Shown: positions 42,558 to 51,049 of the stretch, one piece after another | How positions within the stretch are numbered: the stretch's first letter is position 1 | How the letters are laid out: every line of letters begins with the position of its first letter | Notes under the pieces: model-generated | The model's database searches: none | The model's input: the letters and a program-made list of their open reading frames with translations, nothing else | Told to the model about the DNA's origin: nothing | NCBI GenBank assembly: GCA_023412495.1 | Contig: JAEYNP010000017.1 | Coordinates: forward strand, 1 to 64,000 | Source: Pseudomonadota bacterium | GTDB lineage: Bacteria > Desulfobacterota > Desulfobulbia > Desulfobulbales > Desulfocapsaceae | DNA: 64,000 nt | Direction of reading: 5' to 3' | Position numbers and translations under genes: made by a program

Positions 42558-44813
42558 TTATCCCAGCCGGCGCATGAGACGCATGCCGTTCAGGGTGACC
42601 AGCAGGGATGCCCCCATGTCGGCAAAAACCGCCAGCCAAAGATTTACCAGGCCAAAGAAGGTGGCTATGACGAACACCGCCTTGATGAGAATGGAAAAGG
42701 CGATGTTCTCCTTGATCACCGCCACCGTCTTGCGGCTGAGCCTGATGACGTAGGAGAGTTTGTCCAAATCGTCGGCCATCAGGGCGATGTCCGCCGTTTC
42801 GATGGCCGTATCCGATCCGGCAACACCCATGGCCACGCTCACCTTGGCCGCCGCCAGCGCCGGGGCGTCATTGATGCCGTCCCCCACCATCAGCACCGGG
42901 CCGTATTCCCGGGTGATGTCCTGGACCGCCGCGACCTTGCCGTCGGGCAGCAGATCACTGCGGAAACCATCCAGATCGAGCCTGCCGGCGATTGCCTCGG
43001 CGACGCGGCGGTTGTCCCCGGTGAGCATGGCGATGTGCTCGATGCCGGAGGCGCGCAGGGCCTGGATAGCGTCCGGACTGTTCGGGCGTAGGGTGTCGGC
43101 CACGGCGATTATGCCGTAGAGGGCTTCCTTGCTGCCGACCAGCACCGCCGTTTTGCCTTGGTTCTCCAGGGCCGCGATCTGCGCCTCGCAAAAAGACATG
43201 TCCCGGCCGAGCTCTTCGAACAGCCGGCGATTGCCGATGAACACCGTCCGGCCGTCGACCTCCGCCTGGATGCCGAGCCCGACCAGGGCCTTTGCATGCA
43301 CCGCGGCCTCAAGGCGCAGGTTTTTCGCCCTTGCCGTAATGGCACGGGCCAGAGGATGCTGCGACCGTTGTTCCACCGCGGCGGCAAGCGCCAGTACCTC
43401 GTCCTCATCCGTATTCGCCAGGGGAATGATATCGGTCACCTCCGGATGGCCATGGGTCAGGGTTCCGGTCTTGTCGAAGGCGACCGCCCTGATGCCGCCG
43501 AGCTGCTCGAGGTAGACCCCGCCCTTGATGAGCACTCCCTGCTTGGAGGCGTTGCCGATGGCCGAAACAATGGAAACCGGAGTCGAGATGACCAGCGCGC
43601 AGGGGCAGGAGATGACGAGCAGCACCAGCCCCTTGTAGAACCAGGGGGCGAAGGGCTCGGTGAAGAAGAGCCAGGGGATGATCATCACACCTGCGGCGGC
43701 AAGGAGCACTGCGGGCGTGTAGTATTTGGCGAAGACGTCGGTGAACTGCTGCGATGGCGCCTTCCGGGCCTGGGCCTCCTCCACGAGATGAATGATCTTG
43801 GCGAGCGTCGAATCAGCGGCGACCTTGGTCACTTCGATTTCCAGCACCCCGTGTTCGTTGACCGTGCCGGCGAAAACGGTATCGCCGATCTGTTTTTCGA
43901 CCGGAATGGACTCGCCGGTGATAGCCGCCTGATTCACCGCCGAGCGGCCGTGGGTCACGTTGCCGTCCATGGCGATGCGTTCGCCGGGGCCGACGATGAT
44001 TGTGTCGCCCACGGCGATTCGCTCGACCGCCATCCTCTCCTCCCGGCCGTTCCGTCGCACCAACGCCTCGGGTGGGGCCATGGCCAGCAGGCGACGGATC
44101 GACTGGCGGGTTTTGTCCATGGTGAACGACTGCAGGGTATTGCCCAGGGAGAAGAGGAAGGCCACAGCCGCCGCCTCGCCCCACTGGCCGATAGCCGCTG
44201 CGCTGACGACGGCGATCGACATGAGAACGTTCATGTCGAAAACCAGGAATCGAAGGCCGGAGATGGCAACCTTGGCCGAGTGGTAACCGCCTACGGCGGC
44301 AGCCATGGCATACAGCGGGGTCAGGTTTTGAGGGAAAGTGCCGGACCATTCCAGGATGGTTGCGACAAGAAAGAACACGCCGGAGACGGCGGTGGAGATC
44401 GTACGTTCATCCTTCCACCATGAGGACTTGCCCTCTTCCTTACCCAGCAGGTTTCTTTCCGGTGTGGCCTTGTACCCCGCTTTCTCGACGACTCGAACGA
44501 TATCCGCCTCGGACAGGGCATGCTCGGCCGTAAGTGTCCCCGCCCCGAAATTCACCACCGCCCTGCGCACTCCGGGAATTGACGCAAGTTTTCTTTCGAG
44601 CTTGGCTGCGCAATCGCCGCAATCCAGGCCATTGAGGATGAAGGTGCTGGAAATAGCGTTCGCTCCGCCCGCAAAAAGTGGGATATCGGCGGCAGCCGAC
44701 GTTTCTTCGACGGCGCAGGAGCAATCTTCTCCGCCGTTGTGCATGGGCAGCCATATAGTCCTGGCGGTGCCGCTGCAGCAGTCGTCTTTGCAGACCGTTG
44801 CTTTCTCTTTCAT
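42558..44813 (-). CDS. zntA: Zn/Cd/Pb-transporting P-type ATPase
   Basis: The exporter of about 751 residues has a Cys-rich N-terminus (C8, C12, C13, C31, C33) and one HMA domain with GLDCGDC (62-68). It has the metal-translocating motif CPCALVIS in the sixth span, the phosphorylation site DKTGTLT, the HP motif (SQHPLARAI) and MVGDGINDAPALA. The end of the last span, FADMGASLLVTLNGMRL, is typical of P1B-2 pumps for divalent zinc or cadmium. ATG 44813 has AAAGGACG upstream; a longer frame begins at 44885 but would start inside the operator. Its promoter and operator are annotated separately. Confidence 0.93.
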   Translation of the reverse strand: MKEKATVCKDDCCSGTARTIWLPMHNGGEDCSCAVEETSAAADIPLFAGGANAISSTFILNGLDCGDCAAKLERKLASIPGVRRAVVNFGAGTLTAEHALSEADIVRVVEKAGYKATPERNLLGKEEGKSSWWKDERTISTAVSGVFFLVATILEWSGTFPQNLTPLYAMAAAVGGYHSAKVAISGLRFLVFDMNVLMSIAVVSAAAIGQWGEAAAVAFLFSLGNTLQSFTMDKTRQSIRRLLAMAPPEALVRRNGREERMAVERIAVGDTIIVGPGERIAMDGNVTHGRSAVNQAAITGESIPVEKQIGDTVFAGTVNEHGVLEIEVTKVAADSTLAKIIHLVEEAQARKAPSQQFTDVFAKYYTPAVLLAAAGVMIIPWLFFTEPFAPWFYKGLVLLVISCPCALVISTPVSIVSAIGNASKQGVLIKGGVYLEQLGGIRAVAFDKTGTLTHGHPEVTDIIPLANTDEDEVLALAAAVEQRSQHPLARAITARAKNLRLEAAVHAKALVGLGIQAEVDGRTVFIGNRRLFEELGRDMSFCEAQIAALENQGKTAVLVGSKEALYGIIAVADTLRPNSPDAIQALRASGIEHIAMLTGDNRRVAEAIAGRLDLDGFRSDLLPDGKVAAVQDITREYGPVLMVGDGINDAPALAAAKVSVAMGVAGSDTAIETADIALMADDLDKLSYVIRLSRKTVAVIKENIAFSILIKAVFVIATFFGLVNLWLAVFADMGASLLVTLNGMRLMRRLG

Positions 44814-44867
44814 TATGCGTCCTTTTGTTACCGTTCGGGGCGGGCGTTGCGCGCCTGTACGCCTTTT

Positions 44868-44887
44868 ATATGAATATGTGAGCATAT
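44868..44887. promoter_or_regulatory. ArsR/SmtB-type operator of zntA
   Basis: ATATGAATAT followed by GTGAGCATAT is a 20-base imperfect palindrome whose halves match the consensus of ArsR/SmtB metal repressors such as CzrA and CadC (ATATGAACA-TGTTCATAT) at about 16 of 20 positions. It begins four bases downstream of the zntA -10 box, where a bound repressor would block transcription until Zn or Cd is in excess. No ArsR gene is in the window, so the repressor must be encoded elsewhere. Confidence 0.65.
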
Positions 44888-44890
44888 ACA

Positions 44891-44919
44891 GAAATAAAAA
44901 TTCAGGGCAGCGCTGTCAA
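44891..44919 (-). promoter_or_regulatory. Sigma-70 promoter of zntA
   Basis: On the minus strand TTGACA (plus 44914-44919) and TATTTC (plus 44891-44896) are separated by 17 bases. The spacer is ordinary length, so a MerR/ZntR-type mechanism, which needs a 19-20 base spacer, is unlikely. Confidence 0.6.
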
Positions 44920-44985
44920 GAATTATTGCAGAAGAAAGATGAGCCGGTGGCCGCGGAAGAGGGAGACGGAGGCGTGGTTGGTAAG

Positions 44986-46047
44986 TTATCCGATCACCAC
45001 CAGCGTTGCCGGATTAAGGACCAGCTCGGTCCGTTCCCCCGCTGTGGGCGGCGCCGGATCCATCGGCAGATCGAATGTGAGAGGGGTGACGCCACAGTGC
45101 AGGGTCACCCGGTAGGTCCCGCCCTGGAAGACCCGGCTGGTGACCGTCCCGGCAACGGTCGGGGCGCCTGCGGCTAATGAGTCCAATTCCTGTTTCAGCC
45201 GGGCTCCCTCGGGGCGGAGCAGGAGGGTTACGGGTCTGCCAGTCGGCGGCGAGCCGACCGGGACCGGCAGCCAGCCCAGGTCGGGGTGGGTGAAGCCGGA
45301 TTCGTCCAGGCGCCCTTCCAGGAGATTGGTGAAGCCCAGAAACCGGGCTACCGTGGTATTGGTTGGATTTCGGTAGAGATTTTCAGGGGTGTCGAACTGC
45401 TGCAGCCGGCCGCCATGGAGGACGCCGATCTTATCCGCGACGCTGAAGGCCTCCGCCTGGTCGTGGGTGACGAAGATGGCGGTCACGGCGAGCTTCTTGA
45501 GAATGGTGCGGATCTCTCCGGCCAGACGATCCCGGAGGATGCGGTCGAGGGAGCCGAGGGGTTCGTCGAGGAGCAGCATCTCCGGCTCGGGGGCAAGGCT
45601 GCGGGCCAGGGCCACCCTCTGCCGCTCACCGCCCGACAATTCATCGATTCGCCGGTGGCCGAAGCCTGAGAGTCCGACGAGTCGCAGCATGTTTTCGACC
45701 CTCTCCGCCAGTTCCTTTTTCGGGCATTTCCGCATCGCAAGACCAAAGGCGACATTCTGCCGGACGTTCTTGTGGGGAAAGAGGGCGTATTCCTGGAACA
45801 TCATCCCGAAAATTCTCTTGTGCGGCAGGATCGGCGCGAGGTCCCGGCCGCGGAACAGAATCTCTCCCGAATCCGCGATTTCAAGTCCCGCCACGAGCCG
45901 CAGCAGCGTGGTCTTGCCGGAGCCGGAGGGGCCGAGCAGGCAGAGGATCTCGCCCCGGGCCAGGGAAAAACCTACATCCTGCAGCAGGGGCTGACCTTCG
46001 TAGCGGTTCGAAAGGTGCCGAATTTCTAGAATATGTTCCCTGCTCAT
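44986..46047 (-). CDS. thiQ: Thiamine ABC transporter, ATP-binding protein
   Basis: The 353-residue ATPase has Walker A (GPSGSGKTT), signature LSGGERQRVALARS, Walker B (MLLLDEPLGSLD) and switch His (FVTHDQAEAF), followed by a C-terminal TOBE-like domain of about 110 residues. E. coli ThiQ is shorter and lacks the extension; the longer form resembles Fe(III)/phosphonate-type ATPases such as FbpC. Its place after thiB and the fused permease gene, four bases from the permease stop, makes it the motor of that importer. Confidence 0.85.
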   Translation of the reverse strand: MSREHILEIRHLSNRYEGQPLLQDVGFSLARGEILCLLGPSGSGKTTLLRLVAGLEIADSGEILFRGRDLAPILPHKRIFGMMFQEYALFPHKNVRQNVAFGLAMRKCPKKELAERVENMLRLVGLSGFGHRRIDELSGGERQRVALARSLAPEPEMLLLDEPLGSLDRILRDRLAGEIRTILKKLAVTAIFVTHDQAEAFSVADKIGVLHGGRLQQFDTPENLYRNPTNTTVARFLGFTNLLEGRLDESGFTHPDLGWLPVPVGSPPTGRPVTLLLRPEGARLKQELDSLAAGAPTVAGTVTSRVFQGGTYRVTLHCGVTPLTFDLPMDPAPPTAGERTELVLNPATLVVIG

Positions 46048-46051
46048 CCTG

Positions 46052-47740
46052 TTATCCTTGATTCCCTGTTGCCCCCCGCCTGTTCAGCCGGCCGATCAAC
46101 CAGAAGCCGATACAGGTGGTGAGCATGAGGATCGTGCTCATGGCCATGGCCTGGCCGAAGTTGAGGTCGCCGGGCTGGCCGAGGAGGCGGAAGATAGCCA
46201 CCGGCATGGTCGGCGTCTGGGGGCGGGCGATGAACGATGAGGCGCCGAATTCGCCCATGCTGATGGAGAAGGCGAAGACCGCGCCGACCAGGATGGCCGG
46301 CAGGGCCAGGGGCAGATCGATGTGGCGCCGGACTTTTGCGGGAGAGGCGCCCAGCAGGCTGGCAGCTTCCCGCAGGGACTCGGGAATCTGCCGGAGGGAA
46401 GGCAGGATACAGCGGACCACGAAGGGAAAGGCCACCAGGGTGTGGGCGATGGGGACGAGGGCGAGCGAGCCGCGCAGGTCGAGGGGCGGGCGGTTGAGGG
46501 CGATGATGTAGCCGAAACCGAGGGTCACCGCCGAGGTGGCAAGGGGCAGCATGATCACCGCGTCCCAGAAAGAAGTTCCTCTGCCGGTCGAGGAGAGAAA
46601 GACGGACGCGGCAAGACCGAATACCACCGCGAGGAGCATGGCAAGAAGGGCAAAGCCTATACTGTTGGCCACCGCGGCAGCGGGCTTCACGAAAAAGATT
46701 GAGTTGCCGGAGGTACTGAAGAGGGCCCGGTAGTAGTCGAGGGTCAGGCCCTGGTCGGAGGAGACCGACTGCAGCGCCAGGGCGAGGAGCGGCGTCGCCA
46801 GCAGACAGGCCATGAAGGCGAGGTTGGCGCCGATGAAGATTTTTTTTGGCAGGGTTTCCGCCCTCTCAAAGCCGCTCCCGCCTCCTGCGGACGCGGGGCC
46901 GAAGGCAAAGCCGGTCCGGGCCTTCCTGCTCAGCCGGGCGTGAAGCCACATCAGGGAAAAATTGGCCGCGAGCTGGATCAAGGAGAGCGTCGCCGCCATC
47001 GGCAGGTTGAAGAGCTGGATGGCCTGGCGGTAGATTTCGACCTCGAGCGTCGCATAACCGGGGCCGCCGAGGATGAGGACCACGCCGAAGCTGGTGAAGC
47101 AGAAGATGAAGACGAGGAGCGAGGCGGAGCCGATGGCCGGCAGCAGCAGGGGCAAGGTTATCCGCAAAAAAGTCTCCCGGGGCGAGGCCCCGAGCATGGT
47201 GGCCGCCGCCCCGAGGCGGGCATCGAGGCCCGCCCAGTAGCTGCCGACGATCCGCACCACCAGGGCATAGTTGTAGAAGACGTGGGCGAGCAGGAAGAGC
47301 CAGACGGTCTGGTCTATCCTGATCGGCGGGGCGGCCAGATCGAGGCCCGCCATCAACCAGGTGTTCGCAAGGCCCCGGGGGCCGAGCAGGGCGCGAAAGG
47401 CCGCCGCCGTGACCACGGTCGGCAGGACGAAGGGCACGGTCATCAAGGCCTCGATCGCGCCTTTGCCGAAGAAGCGATAGCGGGCGAAGACATAGGCGGC
47501 CGGCAGGGCTGCAAAGAGCGTCAGGACCGTCGACAGCGCAGCCTGCCAGAGGGTGAACCAGAGGATCCGGCCGTAGACGGGCGAGCCGAACAGCCGGTCG
47601 AGTTGCCCCGGCTGCCAGGCCCCCTCCGGAAAGAAGCTCAGCAGGCCGATCTTTACGAGCGGGTAGAAATAGAAGAGGGCGAGAAAGGCAAGCGGTGGAG
47701 CAAAAAACAGCCATCTGCGCAGCGGTCTTGGCCGAGACAT
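46052..47740 (-). CDS. thiP: Thiamine ABC transporter, fused permease
   Basis: The 562-residue inner-membrane protein consists of two permease halves of about six spans each. Each half carries an EAA loop (AATMLGASPRETFLRITLPLLLP and EAASLLGASPAKVRRHIDLPLALP) to meet the ATPase. This is the ThiP/FbpB-type fusion. ATG 47740 is preceded by a GGGGGAAAAC stretch and gives MSRPRPLRRW; a longer open frame exists upstream but overlaps thiB. It forms the channel for ThiB-delivered substrate. Confidence 0.88.
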   Translation of the reverse strand: MSRPRPLRRWLFFAPPLAFLALFYFYPLVKIGLLSFFPEGAWQPGQLDRLFGSPVYGRILWFTLWQAALSTVLTLFAALPAAYVFARYRFFGKGAIEALMTVPFVLPTVVTAAAFRALLGPRGLANTWLMAGLDLAAPPIRIDQTVWLFLLAHVFYNYALVVRIVGSYWAGLDARLGAAATMLGASPRETFLRITLPLLLPAIGSASLLVFIFCFTSFGVVLILGGPGYATLEVEIYRQAIQLFNLPMAATLSLIQLAANFSLMWLHARLSRKARTGFAFGPASAGGGSGFERAETLPKKIFIGANLAFMACLLATPLLALALQSVSSDQGLTLDYYRALFSTSGNSIFFVKPAAAVANSIGFALLAMLLAVVFGLAASVFLSSTGRGTSFWDAVIMLPLATSAVTLGFGYIIALNRPPLDLRGSLALVPIAHTLVAFPFVVRCILPSLRQIPESLREAASLLGASPAKVRRHIDLPLALPAILVGAVFAFSISMGEFGASSFIARPQTPTMPVAIFRLLGQPGDLNFGQAMAMSTILMLTTCIGFWLIGRLNRRGATGNQG

Positions 47741-47769
47741 GTTTTCCCCCGGACTCTGAATCTGCTTCC

Positions 47770-48804
47770 TTACCGCAGGACCGCCGTCGTCCAGGCCTCG
47801 AGCCACTTCTCGCGGTTGGCCTCGATCGCAGCCGGGGATACATTCGCCGGCTGGTCGGCCACTATCGCGTGCTTGATAAATACCTCGGGCAGCCGGGCGG
47901 CGGTGTTGGCGGGGAAGACGAACATCTGCAGCGGGATATCCTCCTGGACCTTTTCGCTCAGCAGGAAATCGACGAGTTTTTTGGCGAGTTCCGGCTCCCT
48001 GGTGCCTTTGAGGATGCCCACGAACTCGATCTGGCGGAAGGCGGTGCCGGGCGCGACCACGGCAGCTGTAGGCGGCTCGTCGATCGGCGTTTTGGCATAA
48101 TGGACCACCGCCGGGGGGCTCGTGGCGTAGCTGACGACGATGGGCCTGTTGCCTTTCGAGGCCGCGGTGAAATGGCCGTAATAGGCATCCTCCCAGCCGC
48201 CGGCGACGAGGACCTCGTTGTCGCGGAGCTTTTTCCAGAAATCGAGCCAGCCGTCTTCCCCGAAGCGGCCGACGGTGGCCAGGAGGAAGGCCATGCCGGG
48301 CGAGGATGTCGCCGGATTTTCCACCACGGTGAGGCCCTTATACTCAGGTTTTACCAGGTCGGCGAGGTCGGTCGGGGGGGCGAGCTTGTTTTTCTTGAAC
48401 CACTCTTTGTCATAGTTGAGGCAGACGTCGCCAAAGTCCACCGGCAGCAGGCGGTTTTCCCGGTCGAGCTGCAGGTGGGCGGGGATCTTGGCCAGCAGCG
48501 GGGAGTTGTAAGGCTCGAAGATGTCGGCATTGATGGCCCGAGAGAGGAAGGTGTTGTCAACCCCGAAGAAGACGTCGGCCAGGGGATTGCCCCTGGCGAG
48601 GATAGCCTGGACCAGTGCGGTCCCGGCATCTCCCGATTTCAGGAAACGGAGCTTGACTCCGTTGTCCCGCTCGAAGCCGGCAACCAGCTCTGTGCTGATA
48701 TTGAAGCTGTCGTGGGTCATCAGGGTGAGGGTTTTCTCGGCTCCGGCGACGGCGGTCGAGAAGGTCAGCACGAGAAAACAGGCCAAGATGCCTAATCTGT
48801 TCAT
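47770..48804 (-). CDS. thiB: Thiamine ABC transporter, substrate-binding protein
   Basis: The 344-residue periplasmic protein has a signal peptide (MNRLGILACFLVLTFSTAVA) and the ThiB-like start TLTLMTHDSFNISTELV, then DVFFGVDNTFLSRA and VPVDFGDVCLNYDKEWF-type segments. The nearest families are thiamine- and iron-binding proteins, and I favour thiamine because of the HDSF and FGVDN motifs. AAGGAGG five bases before ATG 48804 is a very strong ribosome-binding site. It leads thiBPQ. No TPP riboswitch was recognised upstream. Confidence 0.85.
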   Translation of the reverse strand: MNRLGILACFLVLTFSTAVAGAEKTLTLMTHDSFNISTELVAGFERDNGVKLRFLKSGDAGTALVQAILARGNPLADVFFGVDNTFLSRAINADIFEPYNSPLLAKIPAHLQLDRENRLLPVDFGDVCLNYDKEWFKKNKLAPPTDLADLVKPEYKGLTVVENPATSSPGMAFLLATVGRFGEDGWLDFWKKLRDNEVLVAGGWEDAYYGHFTAASKGNRPIVVSYATSPPAVVHYAKTPIDEPPTAAVVAPGTAFRQIEFVGILKGTREPELAKKLVDFLLSEKVQEDIPLQMFVFPANTAARLPEVFIKHAIVADQPANVSPAAIEANREKWLEAWTTAVLR

Positions 48805-48840
48805 GAAACCTCCTTGATATGGTCGAGAAATTATCAAGAA

Positions 48841-48890
48841 CAGGATAGGCTATCCTGCCGGCCTTTGCAACGGTTGTGTCCAAGGCCGGC
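48841..48890 (-). promoter_or_regulatory. Two adjacent hairpins in the thiB leader
   Basis: CAGGATA/TATCCTG (48841-48857) and GCCGGCCTT/AAGGCCGGC (48857-48890) form two neighbouring stems 37 to 86 bases before the thiB start. They may end the upstream small gene's transcript or form a control structure. The pattern does not match a TPP riboswitch. Confidence 0.4.
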
Positions 48891-48912
48891 AAAGTCGCCT
48901 CGACCGGAAAAT

Positions 48913-49137
48913 TTACTGGCCCCGGCAGAGTTTCCCCTCGAGCTCGGCCGGCGGCTGGCAGCGGCGTTTGAGGTGCTCGCCGAGGCGGATGAGGGTGTTG
49001 CCGAGGGCCAGCAGCATCCGGTCGCCCGGACCGGGATTGTGGGCTTCGTAGATGGTCAGGAGCCGCAGGCGCTTTGCTTCCTCCTCCGTTTCCCGCCGCT
49101 TTTCCTTGACCATCTGGTCCAGATAATAGGGATTCAT
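48913..49137 (-). CDS. Small hypothetical protein, 74 residues
   Basis: The protein starts MNPYYLDQMVKEKRRETEEE and is mostly helical and charged, with ILLALGNTL-like and GEHLKRRCQPP segments. No membrane span or signal. GAAGGTGA before ATG 49137 supports the start. It sits between mocR and thiB in the same orientation. I do not recognise a family. Confidence 0.65.
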   Translation of the reverse strand: MNPYYLDQMVKEKRRETEEEAKRLRLLTIYEAHNPGPGDRMLLALGNTLIRLGEHLKRRCQPPAELEGKLCRGQ

Positions 49138-49206
49138 GTCGCTCACCTTCTTCGCATGGAATTGGCGGGAAACTATGCAGCATTCCCGTCTGTCTCTGGC
49201 TGTAGG

Positions 49207-49233
49207 ATGCACTTCGTGCACCTGGTGCACGGA
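49207..49233. repeat. Short overlapping palindromes TGCACTTCGTGCA and GTGCACCTGGTGCAC
   Basis: Two overlapping inverted repeats lie between mocR and the 74-residue gene. This resembles common dispersed GTAGGATGCACTTCGTGCACC-type repeats. Role unknown; it could act as a hairpin in the mocR transcript. Confidence 0.4.
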
Positions 49234-49266
49234 GTAGCCCTACGCATGCCTAAACAGGATTTTTTC

Positions 49267-50814
49267 TCAGTGATAACTGCCGAGGCCGCTCAGGCCCGAA
49301 TCGCCGGCGGGCCGGCGGAGAAAATCCTCCACCGCGCTGGCGAGAAGCTCGATGCCCTCCTTGATTTCCGTCTCTTCGGACCAGGCGTAGCTCAGCCGGC
49401 AGCAGTGGACGAAGCGCTGGTCGATGTCGAAGAGCGGCCCGGGCAGGAAGGCCACCCCCTTCTCGATGGCGGACAGGAAGAGGGCAACGCTCGAATAGCC
49501 CCGCGGCAGTTCGAGGAGCAATGAGAAGCCGGCGTCGGGCCTCGTCCAGGTGAGCTCCTTCGGCATGTAGCGTTCCAGCGACTTCAGCATCACGTCCCGC
49601 CGCATCCGATAGATCTCCGCCATCCTGCCGATGTGGGCGTCGTATCTGCCCGAACGGAAGATGGTGAGCGCCATGCCCTGGATGAGCAAGGGAGCGGAAT
49701 GGTCCATGAGCTTTTTCAGCTGAGCCAGCTGCTGGATGCGCTGCGGCGAGCTGATCAGCCAGCCGAGGCGCAGCCCGGTCATGACCGACTTGGAAAGCGA
49801 ACTCACCACCACGGTCTGCTCCGGCCCCAGCTCCCGCATGATCGACGGGGGCTTCTCCCGGCTCCAGCCGAGGTCCTTGAACAGCTCGTCGGCGACGATG
49901 AGGCTGCCGGTCCGCCTCGCCCAGTCGACCAGACCGGACATCCGCTCCTCGCCAAGATGCGTTCCCATGGGATTGTGGGCGTAGGGGCAGATGTAGAGCA
50001 GGCAGGAGAGATCGGCCGGCAGCTGGGCCAACTGGGCCTGACCGAGGCCCTGGCTGTCCCGCGTCAGCGTCTCCACCCAGTGGCCCATGGCCGCGAAGGT
50101 GTCGGTGATCCCCTTGAAGCAGGGGGTCTCGCAGACCACCCGCCGGCCGGCCTCGAGGTTTGCCTGGGCTACCAGCGTCACGCCCTGCATCGAGCCGTTG
50201 GTGATCAGGACCTGGTCCGGGGTGATAGGACCCTCCTCGGCGGAAAATCGCCGGGCGATCTCGCGGCGCAGCTCGTAGTTGCCCAAGGGGTCGGTCATCT
50301 CGCAGAGTTCGCTGCCGTACGTGTCAAGGGTTTCGGAGACCACGTCCGCCAGGAAATTGTCCGGAAGATGCCGGGGGTCGGGCACTCCCTTGGTGAGATG
50401 GATAATGCCGGATTTCTCCGCGAGCGACATGATGTCCCGAAGGGCCTTGCCGACCCCCATCCTGAGTTTTCGCACCGCAAATTCCATCGAGCTCTGGGCT
50501 GTCCGGTCGCCTGCCGCAAAACTGCGGGCGGCGGCTGGGCCTTCCGTCCGTTCCGCTGGCGGGGACGCCCCAGTCCCGTCCTGGATGAAGGTGCCGCGGC
50601 CGACATGGCAGCAGGCCTGGCCGGCGTCGCTCAAATCCTGGAGCGCCCGGCGGACAGTCGCCTGGGTGACGCCGATCTCCCTGGCCAGGCTGGCCACGGA
50701 GGGCAGCCGGTCGCCGGGCAGCAGTTCGCCGCTGCGGATGGCGTTCTGGATGGCATCCCGGATCTGGATATAGAGAGGGGTGTCCGATTCCTTGTCGATC
50801 GTGTAGTTGACCAT
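49267..50814 (-). CDS. MocR-type PLP-dependent GntR-family regulator
   Basis: The 515-residue protein has an N-terminal GntR winged helix (PLYIQIRDAIQNAIRSGELLPGDRLPSVASLAREIGVTQATVRRA, residues 13-57), a linker of about 50 residues, and a type-I aminotransferase-like domain. That domain includes CPYAHNPMGT, VADELFKDLGW and the PLP-binding Lys342 (SSLSKSV). Members such as PdxR and GabR regulate vitamin B6, GABA or other genes in response to PLP or amino acids. It is upstream of and co-oriented with the 74-residue gene and thiBPQ. Its own promoter is overlapped by TGATAC/GTATCA repeats, which suggests autoregulation. Confidence 0.92.
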   Translation of the reverse strand: MVNYTIDKESDTPLYIQIRDAIQNAIRSGELLPGDRLPSVASLAREIGVTQATVRRALQDLSDAGQACCHVGRGTFIQDGTGASPPAERTEGPAAARSFAAGDRTAQSSMEFAVRKLRMGVGKALRDIMSLAEKSGIIHLTKGVPDPRHLPDNFLADVVSETLDTYGSELCEMTDPLGNYELRREIARRFSAEEGPITPDQVLITNGSMQGVTLVAQANLEAGRRVVCETPCFKGITDTFAAMGHWVETLTRDSQGLGQAQLAQLPADLSCLLYICPYAHNPMGTHLGEERMSGLVDWARRTGSLIVADELFKDLGWSREKPPSIMRELGPEQTVVVSSLSKSVMTGLRLGWLISSPQRIQQLAQLKKLMDHSAPLLIQGMALTIFRSGRYDAHIGRMAEIYRMRRDVMLKSLERYMPKELTWTRPDAGFSLLLELPRGYSSVALFLSAIEKGVAFLPGPLFDIDQRFVHCCRLSYAWSEETEIKEGIELLASAVEDFLRRPAGDSGLSGLGSYH

Positions 50815-50838
50815 GGTAGATTCCTTTGACTGAGTTAA

Positions 50839-50871
50839 TGATACCGTATTGATACTGTATCATGTGTATCA
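50839..50871. promoter_or_regulatory. MocR operator, TGATAC/GTATCA repeats
   Basis: TGATAC occurs at 50839-50844 and 50850-50855, and GTATCA at 50857-50862 and 50866-50871. The middle pair makes a perfect palindrome TGATACTGTATCA. The repeats cover the spacer and -10 of the mocR promoter. MocR and GntR regulators typically bind such combinations of direct and inverted repeats. Confidence 0.6.
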
Positions 50872-50877
50872 TGTCAA
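50849..50877 (-). promoter_or_regulatory. Sigma-70 promoter of mocR
   Basis: On the minus strand TTGACA (plus 50872-50877) and TATCAA (plus 50849-50854) are separated by 17 bases. The start codon of mocR follows about 35 bases after the -10. Confidence 0.6.
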
Positions 50878-50907
50878 GGGAAAGAACGGAGGGGGGGAGA
50901 TTCCCCA

Positions 50908-51043
50908 TCGAAATCGGTATCGGTATCGGGATCGCAATCGAAATCGAGATAAGATGGGCGAGTCAGAAGAATTTTTTGTTTCTTTTGTATTGTAAGTATC
51001 TTATGTGATAATGTTTATTAACCGATACCGATACCGATTTCGA
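50908..51043. repeat. Perfect 22-base inverted repeat built of ATCGG(T)-type hexamers
   Basis: The left arm (50908-50929) begins TCGAAATCGG and continues as repeated GTATCG units, and the right arm (51022-51043) is its exact complement. Between them the left arm trails into GGATCGCAATCGAAATCGAG, more degenerate units. The right arm touches the 3' end of rlmD, so it could also act as a structure in that transcript. Confidence 0.8.
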
Positions 51044-51049
51044 CTGTCT

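Noticed and set aside
49230..49290. CTGAGA sequence after mocR as a possible TPP riboswitch
   Set aside because: The other conserved TPP parts are missing in the right order, and the sequence overlaps the mocR stop.
50908..51043. Short repeated units as a possible CRISPR array
   Set aside because: The units are hexamers without spacers of uniform length, and no cas genes are present.
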